Assembly (NCBI GenBank): GCA_027605045.1
Contig: JAQFWX010000027.1
Span: 248,001-312,000 of the forward strand
Direction of reading: 5' to 3'
DNA: 64,000 bases
Source: Phallus indusiatus
Taxonomy: Eukaryota; Basidiomycota; Agaricomycetes; Phallales; Phallaceae
Shown: piece after piece, positions 13,001-24,828 of the stretch
How positions within the stretch are numbered: the first letter of the stretch is position 1
How the letters are laid out: each line of letters opens with the position of its first letter
Notes under the pieces: model-generated
What the model was told of the DNA's origin: nothing
The model's input: the letters and a program-made list of their open reading frames with translations, nothing else
The model's database searches: none
Position numbers and translations under genes: made by a program

Positions 13001-16000
13001 ACAGCCCGTTTATCATCTATCACATCTATCATCATCATCGATGCCAGACGCGACTTTCTATCGTTCCTCGGCGTCGGAGGGATAAAACGGCAGCTGTTTT
13101 GGAAACCCAATCATCTTTAAAGAAGGAGAGAAACGAGATAAGTCTTACTGGACACTAAAGTTTTTTTTTTCACACACATGCGCCGGTACTGTTGTTGAGA
13201 AGCGGGCTTACTTACATACCACGAATTAAAGAGAGCGATTTATTACCATATATGTACTACGTGTTTGTGTACAGGAACGAACAAGCCGACAATTTTGAAT
13301 ATCATTGGAAAGGAAAGGAGAGGATCCAGGGGCTGCCGACAATCGAACCATGATCAACATACGATTCAACATACATAGCAACTTGAGCCGGTTGGTTTCT
13401 TCAAATCCAGGGTGTGTATTCATATTGATTCTTTTTTCTTCGGGCTTTAAAAGAAAAACGTCATGATCCAAAGAGGTTGAATGAAGAATGAATGAATGAG
13501 TGAAAAAAAGGGAGGAACCATGGTATTTAAATAATTATGACGATATTTAGATTCAGAACGAACGAAAATTTCCGTATTTCCCTGAATTCACTAAATGCGC
13601 CAATAGGAATCACCGAAAGAGACTGCCATCCTGGGTGTAGTAGTTCTTCGTTTTCTTCAAGGTTCTTCCCTTCTGTGTTGAATGCTCATTTCAGTTCGGT
13701 AAATGAAGAATGAAACACGAGATAGGATCTCATGGTGCATGTTCGATGTTCCAGTTCTATAAGGTTCAAGTTGAGACCCACATGAGTCACGAACCAACGG
13801 GAAGGAGTATTGAGCAATTGATTGAGGACAGAAGAAAGAAGATCCCTTCAGTATTGTCAACGTCACAGATAACGATTCCCGAATACGCCAGTATTGGCTC
13901 AAAGCCTCAAATCTTGTGTTGTCATCTTTTTGCCGAGAATACTGATTGCACAGTACAATCTCCCACTTCGATGTCATTTCTTCCTTCCTTGTAATCTAAC
14001 CCAATCGAATGTTATAAACTTTAAACTTCGTATTTGTATATATAATCTACACACGAACACAAACGTTTACGTGCGATTAAGGCTGCGTGTCATAGACTTG
14101 CTTTAAGTTGACACTTGTTTCACTAGTAATAAGGTTCTAATTGTATGTTACATATTTAGATAGCGCGTGCGTGCGCCTTTTTTGACGAGTCGAGATTTGA
14201 GAAGACGAGTGCTGACGGTTTTCGGCAGTTTAGCCTTTCCATTAGCGTTTCTTAAAAGTCCGAGCTAGTCAGGCTAAGCTTAAGTACAGGCGGTAAACAT
14301 GCCTCGACTTCTTCTCTTCTCGCTTAAGAAATTTTGTGTGAAATTGGTAAATGAAATTAGGTTGTCTGTTTTTTTTTTCGAGGTTGTTGATTGGAGGGTT
14401 CTAGGTATGGTGAACTACAAAGGTTGAGCTTACTAGTTACTGTACTGCCGGTGTGGGCGCAATGATAGAGTAGGGAGGGGAAGGGGGAGGGATTCTTTTT
14501 TCGTTTTCTTCTGGTCTGGGTGATTATCATGCAAGGTTTACCTTTGATTATTGTTGTTTGGATTCATTACATACACACACATATATAACGTGTGCTAGTA
14601 GTAAACGTGCCACCATCGGAGGAGCCGAGTCCGAGTCCGTGTGTCGGAAGAAGCACAAAGTAGGCAAAAGAAGGGGGGGGGAAAGAAATAGTGGAAGGGG
14701 AGAGACGGGAGTGAAATTTAGGACTAGGACTGGGGGCGAATGAAATCTATCTACAAAAGTGGTAAACGTGTGTCGACGGCACTTTTAGAGGTTTGAAGAG
14801 TATTCAAATATTTAGTGTCATTGATGGGCAATTAAGGAGTAGTATAGTAGATGGGGCTGGAAGATCAATAGATAGATAGATAGATGGCCGACGTAGGAAG
14901 GGTAACATTGCTTTGATGGTCGGCGTTCGCTGTTGTCTGGTTGGTAGGAATTGGGACTCGTTAACTGGCTCGTTTGAATTATTGGCTCACTGTCTGGCAT
15001 GGCAATTCGGATGCTCCGTTTTGCCGTTCCATTTATTATCGCTTCGTATGTACGCCGGAGAGCAGATAGGAATTTTTCGTGAAGCTGCTGAAGAGGGAAG
15101 TTCTCTGAAAAAAAAAAGAAGTAGCGGTGTTGAAGAGAGGAGTCGGAAGACCACGGCGGGGTGAGCTCGTGGATAACAACATGCAAACAATGCACGATTG
15201 AGGTCATTTTTTTCCTTCCTTGTCAAGCTTGATCAAAAAAAAATCCTGGTCTCCTTCTTTTGGAAAAATTATCGTGCGCCGCCGCGAATCCTCAAATCTG
15301 ATCAAGAACATGGAATTCTTCTGGAAAGGATGAAGGAAACGGAAGGGGGGAAGAGGCCACGGCTGAAGGAGGGGAGAGATTGAATCGGTTTTTTTTACTA
15401 CTACATGGCTAGCGAGAATGAATTGTGCGAGAGGTTTTGTGGTGGTCAGGCATACCGAAGAGAACCAAGATGCTTGGATAGAAATGTAAACTTACATAAA
15501 CTGTTACTTAACTGCGCATTCCGGCTGTATTTCTTTCGTTCTCACGCGGCGCTCTTGAACAAGTTTTGATCGTGTTGTTGAGGCCAGAGTTTGGTATTAG
15601 TGATATGCTGCTTCTCCGATGGAATGCTTGAATAATGGGCAACAAACAACTTTGAGGGATGCGTAAAGTTAGTTAATGCATATTGTATGTATGTACCACC
15701 AGGCAGGTCGTATACACCGTTAAACAACATTGCCAGATGAGAGCAGGTTCTTAGTTTTTGCCTCCATCCACCATGACTGAGATGCATCTCACGGGATCTC
15801 ACGATCTTGAACAATATATTTGAATAGCAAGAACCGCGCACAGCCCCAAGCCATGCCGAAAAGATGTTGTTTCTTTTGAGATGAGCTGAGTGTGGATTTC
15901 AAAGACCAAAAGTCGCGATAGAACAAAAAAAAAATGGCTTTTCCTTCGTTTGCCAACTTGTGAAGAAGAAGACGAGTATCATCGGATGACCTCACTGTTC

Positions 16001-16100
16001 AATGGTGGAATCGCCGAATTGTCGGAATAAATAAAAAATACGAGTCACGAGTAACAACAATAAAAAAAACACAAAAAATAAAAAATTCATAATTATTTTT
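13001..16100. other. Intergenic with small overlapping frames, no gene recognised
   Basis: Open frames of 80-130 codons occur on both strands (for example 13657-13977 minus, 13710-13994 plus, 14818-15207 minus). They overlap each other and show no domain, TATA context or consistent splice sites. A (GATA)n run lies at 14869-14886 and several poly(A)/poly(T) runs are present. Confidence 0.4.
14869..14886. repeat. GATA tetranucleotide microsatellite
   Basis: About four tandem ATAG/GATA units. It could offer GATA-factor sites or be a neutral microsatellite. Confidence 0.6.
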
Positions 16101-16988
16101 CAGTTTCTGATATTACATAATACACCCTCGTGCCGTGCCGATATCGGCGTCTCCGCAGCGGCGAGAAAAAAATAACTCGCCGTTTGACTTGTGTGCTTTG
16201 TGTACGCACTCGCTCTTGTGTGCTCTCTCTCTCTCTTCCTCTCTTGCTCTCCTACTTCGACTATCTGCTGTTGATCTACGCTTCATTCTGCACATCGTAC
16301 ACACTCTTCTCGTGTGTTCATCATACATTTGGAATCCCCGTGTTGAACAGGAGCTCAATTCACAACATAATATAGCTCCCAATCTTAAATTAACCAAGGT
16401 AGCTTTTTTCGGATTCCTCCCTTCAGTCAGGGCCCTCCTGCCATATTTTCTCTTCTATTCCATGGGCTTTTTTTAAGGCAGTTTATTATTACCCAGTCTC
16501 ACTTCTTTTTTTCCCTTTCGCCCCCCTTGCTCTATTCCTGTTTTGCTCCATCTGCAGTCTAGTAATTGCTCACTAGCATCTGCGCTTGGCTCGTTGTCTC
16601 AGGATATCGCTAAACAATTCCGCGACGTTCATCCACATTGTCATCAATAGCCGTGGCTGACCGTTACTCGCTAATTGCGCTTTTGTGCTCTGTATATTGC
16701 TGCTTTCCTTTCCTTTTCGCCTTCTCTCGTCCGAGGGCCCATTAATTCGTGTCTTTGCTCATACTTTGACTTTAGGACCCGTCCCGCGGGAGACGACTGG
16801 CGACTGTTCATACGAATCATTACACTTCTCCTACTCTTCATTCCGAACGCACGAAACTTTTCAATTGGATCAAGACAGCGTGGCGTGCTCAATCTCGTCC
16901 TTTACCCGCTACTTACGATAGCTATACCCTCACCCAAACTTTTACCACACCGATTTCCCTTCTCTCGACTACAACGATTTGATTTGCC
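16101..16988 (+). promoter_or_regulatory. Pyrimidine-rich promoter/leader of the MADS-box gene
   Basis: The roughly 900 nt before the MADS-box ATG are strongly C+T rich on the plus strand, including a CT run near 16219-16250 and many short CT and T tracts up to the start codon. Long CT-rich stretches before the ATG are common in basidiomycete core promoters and 5' leaders. Open frames here are CT-driven Leu/Ser/Phe strings and not genes. Confidence 0.45.
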
Positions 16989-19900
16989 ATGGGTCGTCGG
17001 AAAATTGAAATTCAGCCTATTACAGTACGTCATTTACTCGCCAGTTTCAAACCTGACCTGACAAAACCTAACCATTCCAGCACGAACGAAATCGCAGCGT
17101 CACATTCCTCAAGGTCAGTGTTCCGAAATTCTACCCTGGATCTCTCTTTCTTTCCCTCTCCCTATTTTCTTTTTCTGTCTTGTTTGCTTGTTATCTTCAT
17201 TTCCAAACCCCGCGCTGTCCGAACGTCATGTCCAAAAGGCAATCCGAGCAACATCCAAAATACACGGATACCTTGAAATCCATCCCATTCCTCTTAAAAT
17301 ATCCCTATTTCTTCGTCCTATTCTTATCACACCCGATGCATCATTATCATCATCATCAACTATTAATTATATCCAATATGAAATACTCCAAGACCTCCAT
17401 CCCCACATCTAATTTTACCTCATTTTCTTAATAGCCCGTTCTATTTTATTTCTATAATTTCTATTCTAAAAACGGGAGACACGATCAATTTTTAAACCTT
17501 TCCCCCCAAACACTACACACCTCTTCATCCATATTTCTCCGTTTTATTCTTATCTTCTTACCTCGTCAGAGGTGCCGCCCGCGTCTGCACGTTCCGCGGG
17601 ATCTCATCTCGTCATTACGCTATACATATCCAGCGATGCGCTCACGCGCGACAGAACAACATCATTTCGTCAGCCCAACCTAAAACCAGCCAGGCCGCGA
17701 GACGCGATATAAAAATAAATCCTCCTCTGACGTTGTTTATTCTTGGCAATTTTTCTTTTCTCGGTTTTTTTGACTTTTTCCCCCCCTATTGCGCCCATTT
17801 CATTATTGCGTATCCGTGTTTTTGGGTGTATTGTATTGTGTTTTCCATTTTTTCTATTCGGCTCGCCTACGGATGTTCGGATGTTCGGACGCTCGGATGC
17901 GCGCGTGCGTAGTTGGGACTATGAATTCATTATCTTTGATCGATCATCTTTTCTTTCCTTCTTTTTTTTTTCCATATCCTCTTATCTTTATTATCTTCAT
18001 TCTTATCTTCATCTCATCATATTCTCGAAACTAACTCTACTTTTTTCTCTAGCGCAAAAACGGTTTATTCAAAAAGGCATACGAATTAGGCGTGCTTTGC
18101 TCTGTCGATGTAACTGTTATAATCTTTGGTGAGTTGTATTTGTATTCCCTTTTCGTTAGAATAAGTGTTAATTTACTTATACTTTACCTCTCTTAGAAAA
18201 AGCTGGCACGCACAGTGAAAAACTATACGAATACTGTTCAACGAATGATGCCGATTCTCAAATTGCTAAACGAATCGAGGTAAATACTATTCTTCTTCTT
18301 TTCTTTGCTGTCTGCCATGTTTTCCTTTTGATCCATTCACACACAATTCTTTTTGTTCCCTTTCGTTCATCTTGCTTCATTAAACTTTAATATCTTATGG
18401 CACGTTGCTTTACCCCTGCAACTTCCTTGTGTCATTTTCATTAATTTTATTTTTCTTCAAAACTCTCCCAAAATTTTTAATTATTACAATTCTTCATTTC
18501 TTCTTTGGCCCGGCATTCGTTCCCTAACAAATAAAAAAATCTAACTCGTATCTTTTTCTTTTATTATCAGTGGGACGGCGAACGCGATACACGCGGTCCA
18601 ACCGACTTTGGCGGTGAAAAATCGCATAGTCAAGGTTTACTAGTTCCATCTACGGGACAGGATTATGACGATGATGAAGATGGAGATGGAGACGGTGACA
18701 GCGGTGAAGACACCAAAGACCTTTTAGGTGTCGGTGTCGGTGGTATGGGTGGAATGGGTGGTGGAATGGGTGGAAACATGGGTGTTAATGTCGGTGGTGG
18801 ACTCGGTGGTGGAGGTGGAGGAATGATATTAGGCAAAAGATCGGCGAGTGGAGGGTTGAAGAAAGCGGCGGGGGGGAATAATGGCAATGGAGGTCCTCCT
18901 GGAGGATTAGGTTCTAGTCCTGGATCTGGTGGGCTGTTGGGCGGAGGTGGGGGTGGTGGTAATGGTGGTAATGGTGGTGGTGGTGGTGGTGCGGGATTGG
19001 GGGGTGTGTTGGGAGGTCCCGGTCCGGGGTCGATGGGGATGGGCCTTGGAATTGCACCTACCATGCCGTTGGGGATGATGCATTCTGGGATGGGGATGAT
19101 GGGTGGTGTAGGAGGTGTTATGGGTATGGGACTTGTTGGTGGATTGACAAGTCCTAAAGAGCCGAGAAGGGGGAGTGAAAGTGACGTATGTTAATTCGTT
19201 TAATATTGCATACACCACGCTTATACTTTTAATCTTTATTTGTAGTTCAACCGACACCATCACTCACATGGGTTTCATCCCGCACTCCAACCACAACCAC
19301 ATCCGGGCGGAACACCACCTACAGCAGCCATGTCAGCTCTCCAAACACCGGGTGGTGGTCTGAACTCCCACTCTTCTTCTCCTTCACATCTGTATGGAAA
19401 TCACCATAATCATGATTATGCGCTATATGGGCACTCACATGGAACACACAGTGGTGGCGGCGGAGGCAGCGGTCATGCTCATAGTCATCACGCAGCAGCA
19501 GCAGCACACGGATTGCATTCTCATTCTTTGCCGTATAATCTTGGACCTCCTGTGTCGGACCAGCGTAGTGCGAGTGGTGCGAGCAATAATAGTAATGATT
19601 TTTTTTTTAACAAATTTAATATTTTGAGATTAATGAATACTGATGATTAAATTATATAGGAAGTACAACCGGGAGCGCAGGTGGTAATACCCCCAGTGGA
19701 GGTGGGAATGGCGGCAACGGTGAACATCCTGCGAAAAGACAAAGGAGAGAATCGTATGTTGGTGGAGGGAACACTCCTATTCTTCCGGCGCAGACTCCGA
19801 CACCTGGACCTGGACCTGGAAGCGGCGGTAACGGAGGTGGAGGCGGAGGAAGCGGTAATGGAGGTGGAGGTGGTGCGTATGGTCAATTAAACGCATACGG

Positions 19901-21872
19901 ACACGGTTCCTCGTCGTCCGGTGGTGCTGTTCCGCCTCCTCATCCGTCGCTATTGCCTTTATTGCCTCATTCGCCTAGTCCCCATCATAGTCACGGCAGT
20001 GGTGGTGCTCACGGTGGTTCACCTTTTTATCCACCCCCGTCGCATCCGGCATACGAAGAAAGTTATCGTTATAACAACTCGTCGTCTGTTGGTGCTGCTG
20101 GACCGGGCTCTTCGTCCGGCGGTTCACCGCTTTCACATTCACATTCGCATTCGTTTCCTCCACCACCACCACCTTCTCATTCACATTCTCATTCACATCA
20201 TCATAATCCACATTCTTCCTCGCATTCGCATTCGATGCAGCAGATACGCAGGAATTCGGGGGGTGGGACGCCGAATAGTATGAGAACGGGATCACCCGGC
20301 GGTCAGTCTCAGTCCGGAAATAGTGGTAATGGCGGTGCTTCTAATTCATCGAGCGGACAGGGGCAGGGAAACGGGCGAGGGGGGAGTAGTGCCCCCCATA
20401 ATAACTTGAAAACCAACAACAACACCGGATCGTCACCATCTCATCACACTACATCAAGTCAAACTCAGTCTCAGTCCCAGTCCCAAGCTTTTGCGAATTT
20501 ATTAGCCGCTAGTGGTGCAGCGTCTCCATCGTCTTCCGCCAAATCGGCAAACGGAAATGGAAATGGATCGAATAATTCTGGTTCCGGTTCAGGTTCGGGT
20601 TCTGGCAATAATAATAACAACACATCAAATACCGGTGCTGCTTCTTCGTCTGCTACGGATTTTGGAGGACTAGAGTGGCCTGTTCATTCGCAGACTCAAT
20701 CACATACACAACAAGCATCTATACACGGCGGCCATGCTATGCCGACTATGAATCTTCTCTCGTCTAATTTAGGCTTGGGAAGTGTCGGTTTACCACTTGG
20801 ACTTGGTGGAGTAGGGATGAATATGAACCTTGGCTCTCATCACGCTCATCATCACACTCACCCTCATTCTCATCATCCTCATGGCGTCTTGCCCGTGTCG
20901 TCCATGCCCCTCGCTGTGCAGGGGTATAATCTCAATATGGGGGTTGTACCCGGCATGTCTAACGTTCTTCCGGTAGGGATGGTTAATAATATGGGAGCGA
21001 TTGTTCCTGGGCTCGTTGGAGTTGGGGTGGGGATGATCGACCCTGCTACATTTCAAGCCCAAGTAGGTGCAAGTGCGAATGCGAAAACGAAGGCGGGTTC
21101 ATCACCGAGTTCAACACCTAAAGCTGCTTCTGCTACGACCACCGAAATTATAATCACCAATAATCACAGCGCGAGTGTTAAACCTTTATCCCCCGTTTCT
21201 GCGTCTTCCGCTGTTAGCAATGGCACGATTACGAAGAATGGTGCCGCGGGGGCGGGAGGTAGTGGTAGTGGTATTAAGCTTAATGGAGGTGAATCCTCAT
21301 TGTTACCCACTCGTCCTGATTCCGCTTCAAGTTCAAAATCGATAGGATCAGTCTCAGTCTCAGGAACAGGCGCGGGCGCAGGGTCGTCGAAGACAAAGTC
21401 TAAAGAACTTGAAGCTGTCGGTGTTAGTTCTTGGCTAGAATATCTTGCGTCGGGGTCGTCTGCTCCTCCACCTCCATCTTCTGAGAATACGGCGCATACT
21501 CATACCGAGTCTCAATCTTCCGCGGCGAATGGACCGGATCCGGCCGATGAGGGTCATTCGTCTCCCAGTGCGCCTGCCCAGAATGACGATAGATCGCCGT
21601 CGTCGAATGGAGAAGCTGCTGTTGACGAAGAAGTTGGTGGAGAAGTGAAAGCTGAGGGAGACGACAGTGAAGAACGTGGAGAGGGAGAGAGTACTGTGGT
21701 TATGGTTGTGGTAGAAGGTGACGACAGGGAAATAAGAGAAGTCGCTGAAGAGCCCGAATCTGTTGTTGCTTCTAGCGATGATGCCCCTACTGATGCGCCT
21801 GCCGCCATCGCCAACGATGACGATGATCATGACGAGGAGAATCATAAAAGAAAAAGAGATGATGATGATTGA
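16989..21872 (+). CDS. MEF2/Rlm1-type MADS-box transcription factor
   Basis: Seven exons by my reading: 16989-17024, 17081-17113, 18053-18128, 18197-18279, 18571-19185, 19246-19591 and 19660-21872, giving 1133 aa in one frame. Exons 1-3 encode a full MADS box ([43 protein letters not shown]). Exons 4-5 encode a MEF2-like extension ([27 protein letters not shown]). This is the type II class represented in yeast by Rlm1 and Smp1, nuclear DNA-binding factors acting below the cell-wall-integrity MAP kinase. Residues past about 95 are low complexity: an acidic stretch, Gly/Met-rich, His/Ser/Asn-rich, a basic AKRQRR patch, and an acidic C terminus ending in a KRKR cluster and four Asp. Introns are 50-70 nt except the third (939 nt), which falls inside the MADS box, and the fourth (291 nt). 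Antisense Pro- and Arg-rich frames are shadows of the Gly and His tracts. The direct target set and upstream kinase are not visible. Confidence 0.92.
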
Positions 21873-24828
21873 ATTTATGGAACTTTAACGACGCTCACTC
21901 TTACCCTTTTTCTCCTCGATCGCGCGCCGTCCCTAACGGTTTCAACATACTCAGAACATATATTTTCGCTTTTCGGTTTGTCTAATTCTCCTCTCTCTCG
22001 GGTTTGCATTCCTCTCTTAGTTAGTTCAACTCTCAGCCGTTCTTGATCCTTGATTCATGTCCGTCCTTATCTTGCAACGATCTTATCTTTCGGACACCAA
22101 ACAAAATCCCCTTAAGATTGCATTACCGTCCACAACATGTCTACAAGATGAGGCACAGAACCTTCTCTTCTGGAGCCTCGTTTATTTTCTCCCTTGTACC
22201 TCATCCCAACCATTGACTTTTCGCCCGCCCAAACCTCAATCTCGGCGAAACCGAAATCACCTTCCTATCGCAATTCTATCTTGCCTTGTATGATCATACA
22301 AGGCATCTCCCAACACTGGAGTTTCTTATGTCAAAACATAAATACGACACGGATGACCATTTTATACTGGCTCTTTATTCCGCCTCTACAGCATTCCTCG
22401 AAGGAATACCCAAAAGAGATCGCATTCAAGTGTTCTAGAAGACACTCCCTGATGGGAGCACAGACTATTTTTCTTTATAATTAATTCGTTCGATTGTTCA
22501 TGTATATGCCCCCTTTTTGTGCTCGTGTTCAGGCTTTGATCATTCGTGTACATATCTTTTTCTTGGATGATAGTTTTCTCCGTTATTTTGCCCTTTTTTT
22601 ATGCCCTTTCCCCTTTCTCCTTATTTGATATGATGATGTACGGTTTATCGATATTCCTCTGTGTTCCTTTCAATTTATCTGTTATAATTACCCGGTTCAC
22701 ATATATTCCAGCTGTCTTATTCCACCTTATAGTGTAGCCTTCGTTTTTCTTTCTTTTTATATAAACCAATATTGGCAATTGTAGATTTGCGTAATACATA
22801 TAAAGAATAGTAATCATTGAACTCTAGTAGGTCGGCTTGCTCGGCTTCAATAAAATTTGGCATCAATCTTTGAGGGAGATAAGTGACTGCGGTGGAGTAC
22901 TAAGTCTCAAAGGGCATACATGTCAACCGAGTATTAGTTCTTTCTGTCGCCCGTTTCTGTTTGTCATGTGTCTAGCAACGACTCGGAATTATTGTATTGC
23001 ATCAAAGTCTGATGCGGAAACCCAGTGGCACTGGTCAGGTTATCTGACGCGTGAAAAAATTCCGTCGTCTGAACGAGGCGCTGCCGCAACTCGCGAGAGA
23101 AAAATTGGCTAGATCTTAGACTTGTAATTTGCCACGAAGGTATTGGCTGGGTTAGGAACCTCTTTCATTTTCGTTTGCTATAACCGCCGGATTGAGGACT
23201 CGATTTCGTTGAAAGACCGAGCGTATGTCGCGTATACCTCCAACTCTGTTATTCACATCATTTCATATATCTAAATATATATTATAGGGAAGACGGTAAA
23301 TATTTTTAGCATGCTAACAACGATACACTGAACGCTGTTGGCTGTCGAACTGCTGACTTTGACATCGCCTGTCAGCCACAGATAAGAATAAGTCCGTATG
23401 TGCGTCCATATTTATGTCTACTATACGCATAATGTACTTATGACAATATTTTTAGATCCATATATATATAAATATTTATTTTTGACTTACTTCTTGAACC
23501 CCAAAATTAGCGACATAAAATTGGGATTCTATTTCCAGCGCATGATATTGATAGTTTAACAAGTAGTTACATATACGCCCTGAAGCTAGAGAACGGCTCC
23601 AAATAGCTGAAAGCTCCATACATTATATGACATACCTTCCCATGTTTCATCGATGAAATCTTGGCTGCATTCGGACCGGTCTATGTGTGGAAGCTTCGTA
23701 TCAAGTTATCGAGGAAGACCGTGTCCGCGGCGTCCGAGTCTCGGAGTCACTCTAGGCGTCTATATTCGGACTCCGCTAACTCAACGCCTTTGCTGTTAAC
23801 TTCATCATGTTCAGTGCGTTGACGGTTTCAAATAAAAACCTGTTACTCTGCGACTGCTTCACATGATTTTACCGTTTCAAAAGTAAAATTGGTATCTGCA
23901 CATTCAGGTTCAGGGAAAGCACTTATGGAATTTGAAGCAGTCGTTTTTACAGAAGAATTTATTTAGTGAGTCAAAGCCGAGTCTTCAAGTTCTTTCTTTT
24001 TAACATTGCACGCACCATCAGAGAATGCTCTACGTTTATGTTGTGTTTATGTTGTTAATTGCGGGGCTATTGTTTGATCTGGAACCGTACGACATTTTTC
24101 CGCCACGATTGACTTACTCAAGCTGCTTTAAAAACTCCCAAGCAAGATATGCGGCTTAATTGACTTTCTCGATGTTCTTGCGAGGATCACGGTGGCAATC
24201 ACAAACAACATTATTCCGTTTCCTTCGGATCGAAGCAAGTGACGGGCATCTTTGTCGCTAACCATCATCAAAGTGTAGCGTATTGTAAGTACCTCATCCG
24301 AAATGTGCTATCCAGCCCCTAGCATAGTCAGGGATTTCCCGGGAATATTGACAGTCCTTGATCTTATGATCCTCACCTCAAACATCGACATGTAAAACGA
24401 ACTTAATTGCGTTTTAGGTTGATTGCAGTGATCCTTGTATCTTAACTCGGCGATCGCCTTCTTCAAAGACACAAAGGTCGTTGTGCCGCTGTCTCACGAA
24501 TGTCAAACATGAAGTTGAATATATATTTGGGGTGAACTTGTGTTTCAAAGGACCATTCATTCTACCCCGATCCTCAATATTATCTTTACCAGTACAATGA
24601 TTCTGCATTCTTGATATTCGTGGAAAAACTCTTGGCGATTTTGCTTTCATAACCAGACTGGATATGGGCGTTGTAGGACTTACGCAAAGTACGCGTTTGG
24701 ATTGGTCCAGCGCTGACGCCGTCCTTAATGAGATTCATAAGCTGCGGTTCTCAATTCTAACTAGGCCATATAATCTCGTGCACGAGTTTGAAAAACCCCC
24801 TTCAGATCCCCCTCTCTCGCTGAAAACC
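21873..24828. other. Intergenic between MADS-box gene and GMC copy 2
   Basis: The first several hundred bases are the likely MADS-box 3' UTR, T-rich, with a 24-bp palindrome at 22282-22305. The rest is AT-rich with no recognised gene. A 91-codon plus frame at 22837-23112 has no family match or splice context. The last few hundred bases before 24829 should hold the GMC promoter. Confidence 0.4.
22282..22305. repeat. Perfect 24-bp palindrome
   Basis: The left half TGCCTTGTATGA is followed directly by its exact reverse complement TCATACAAGGCA with no spacer. It sits about 410 bp past the MADS-box stop codon. It could be a dimeric protein-binding site or a 3'-end hairpin. Confidence 0.75.

Noticed and set aside
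18663..19064. Antisense Pro-rich open frame of 133 codons
   Set aside because: It is the reverse complement of Gly-rich codons of the MADS-box gene; poly-Pro composition follows directly from GGT/GGA repeats on the other strand.
21435..21845. Antisense Arg/Ile-rich open frame of 136 codons
   Set aside because: Mirror of the acidic, Ser-rich C terminus of the MADS-box protein; no start context or domain.
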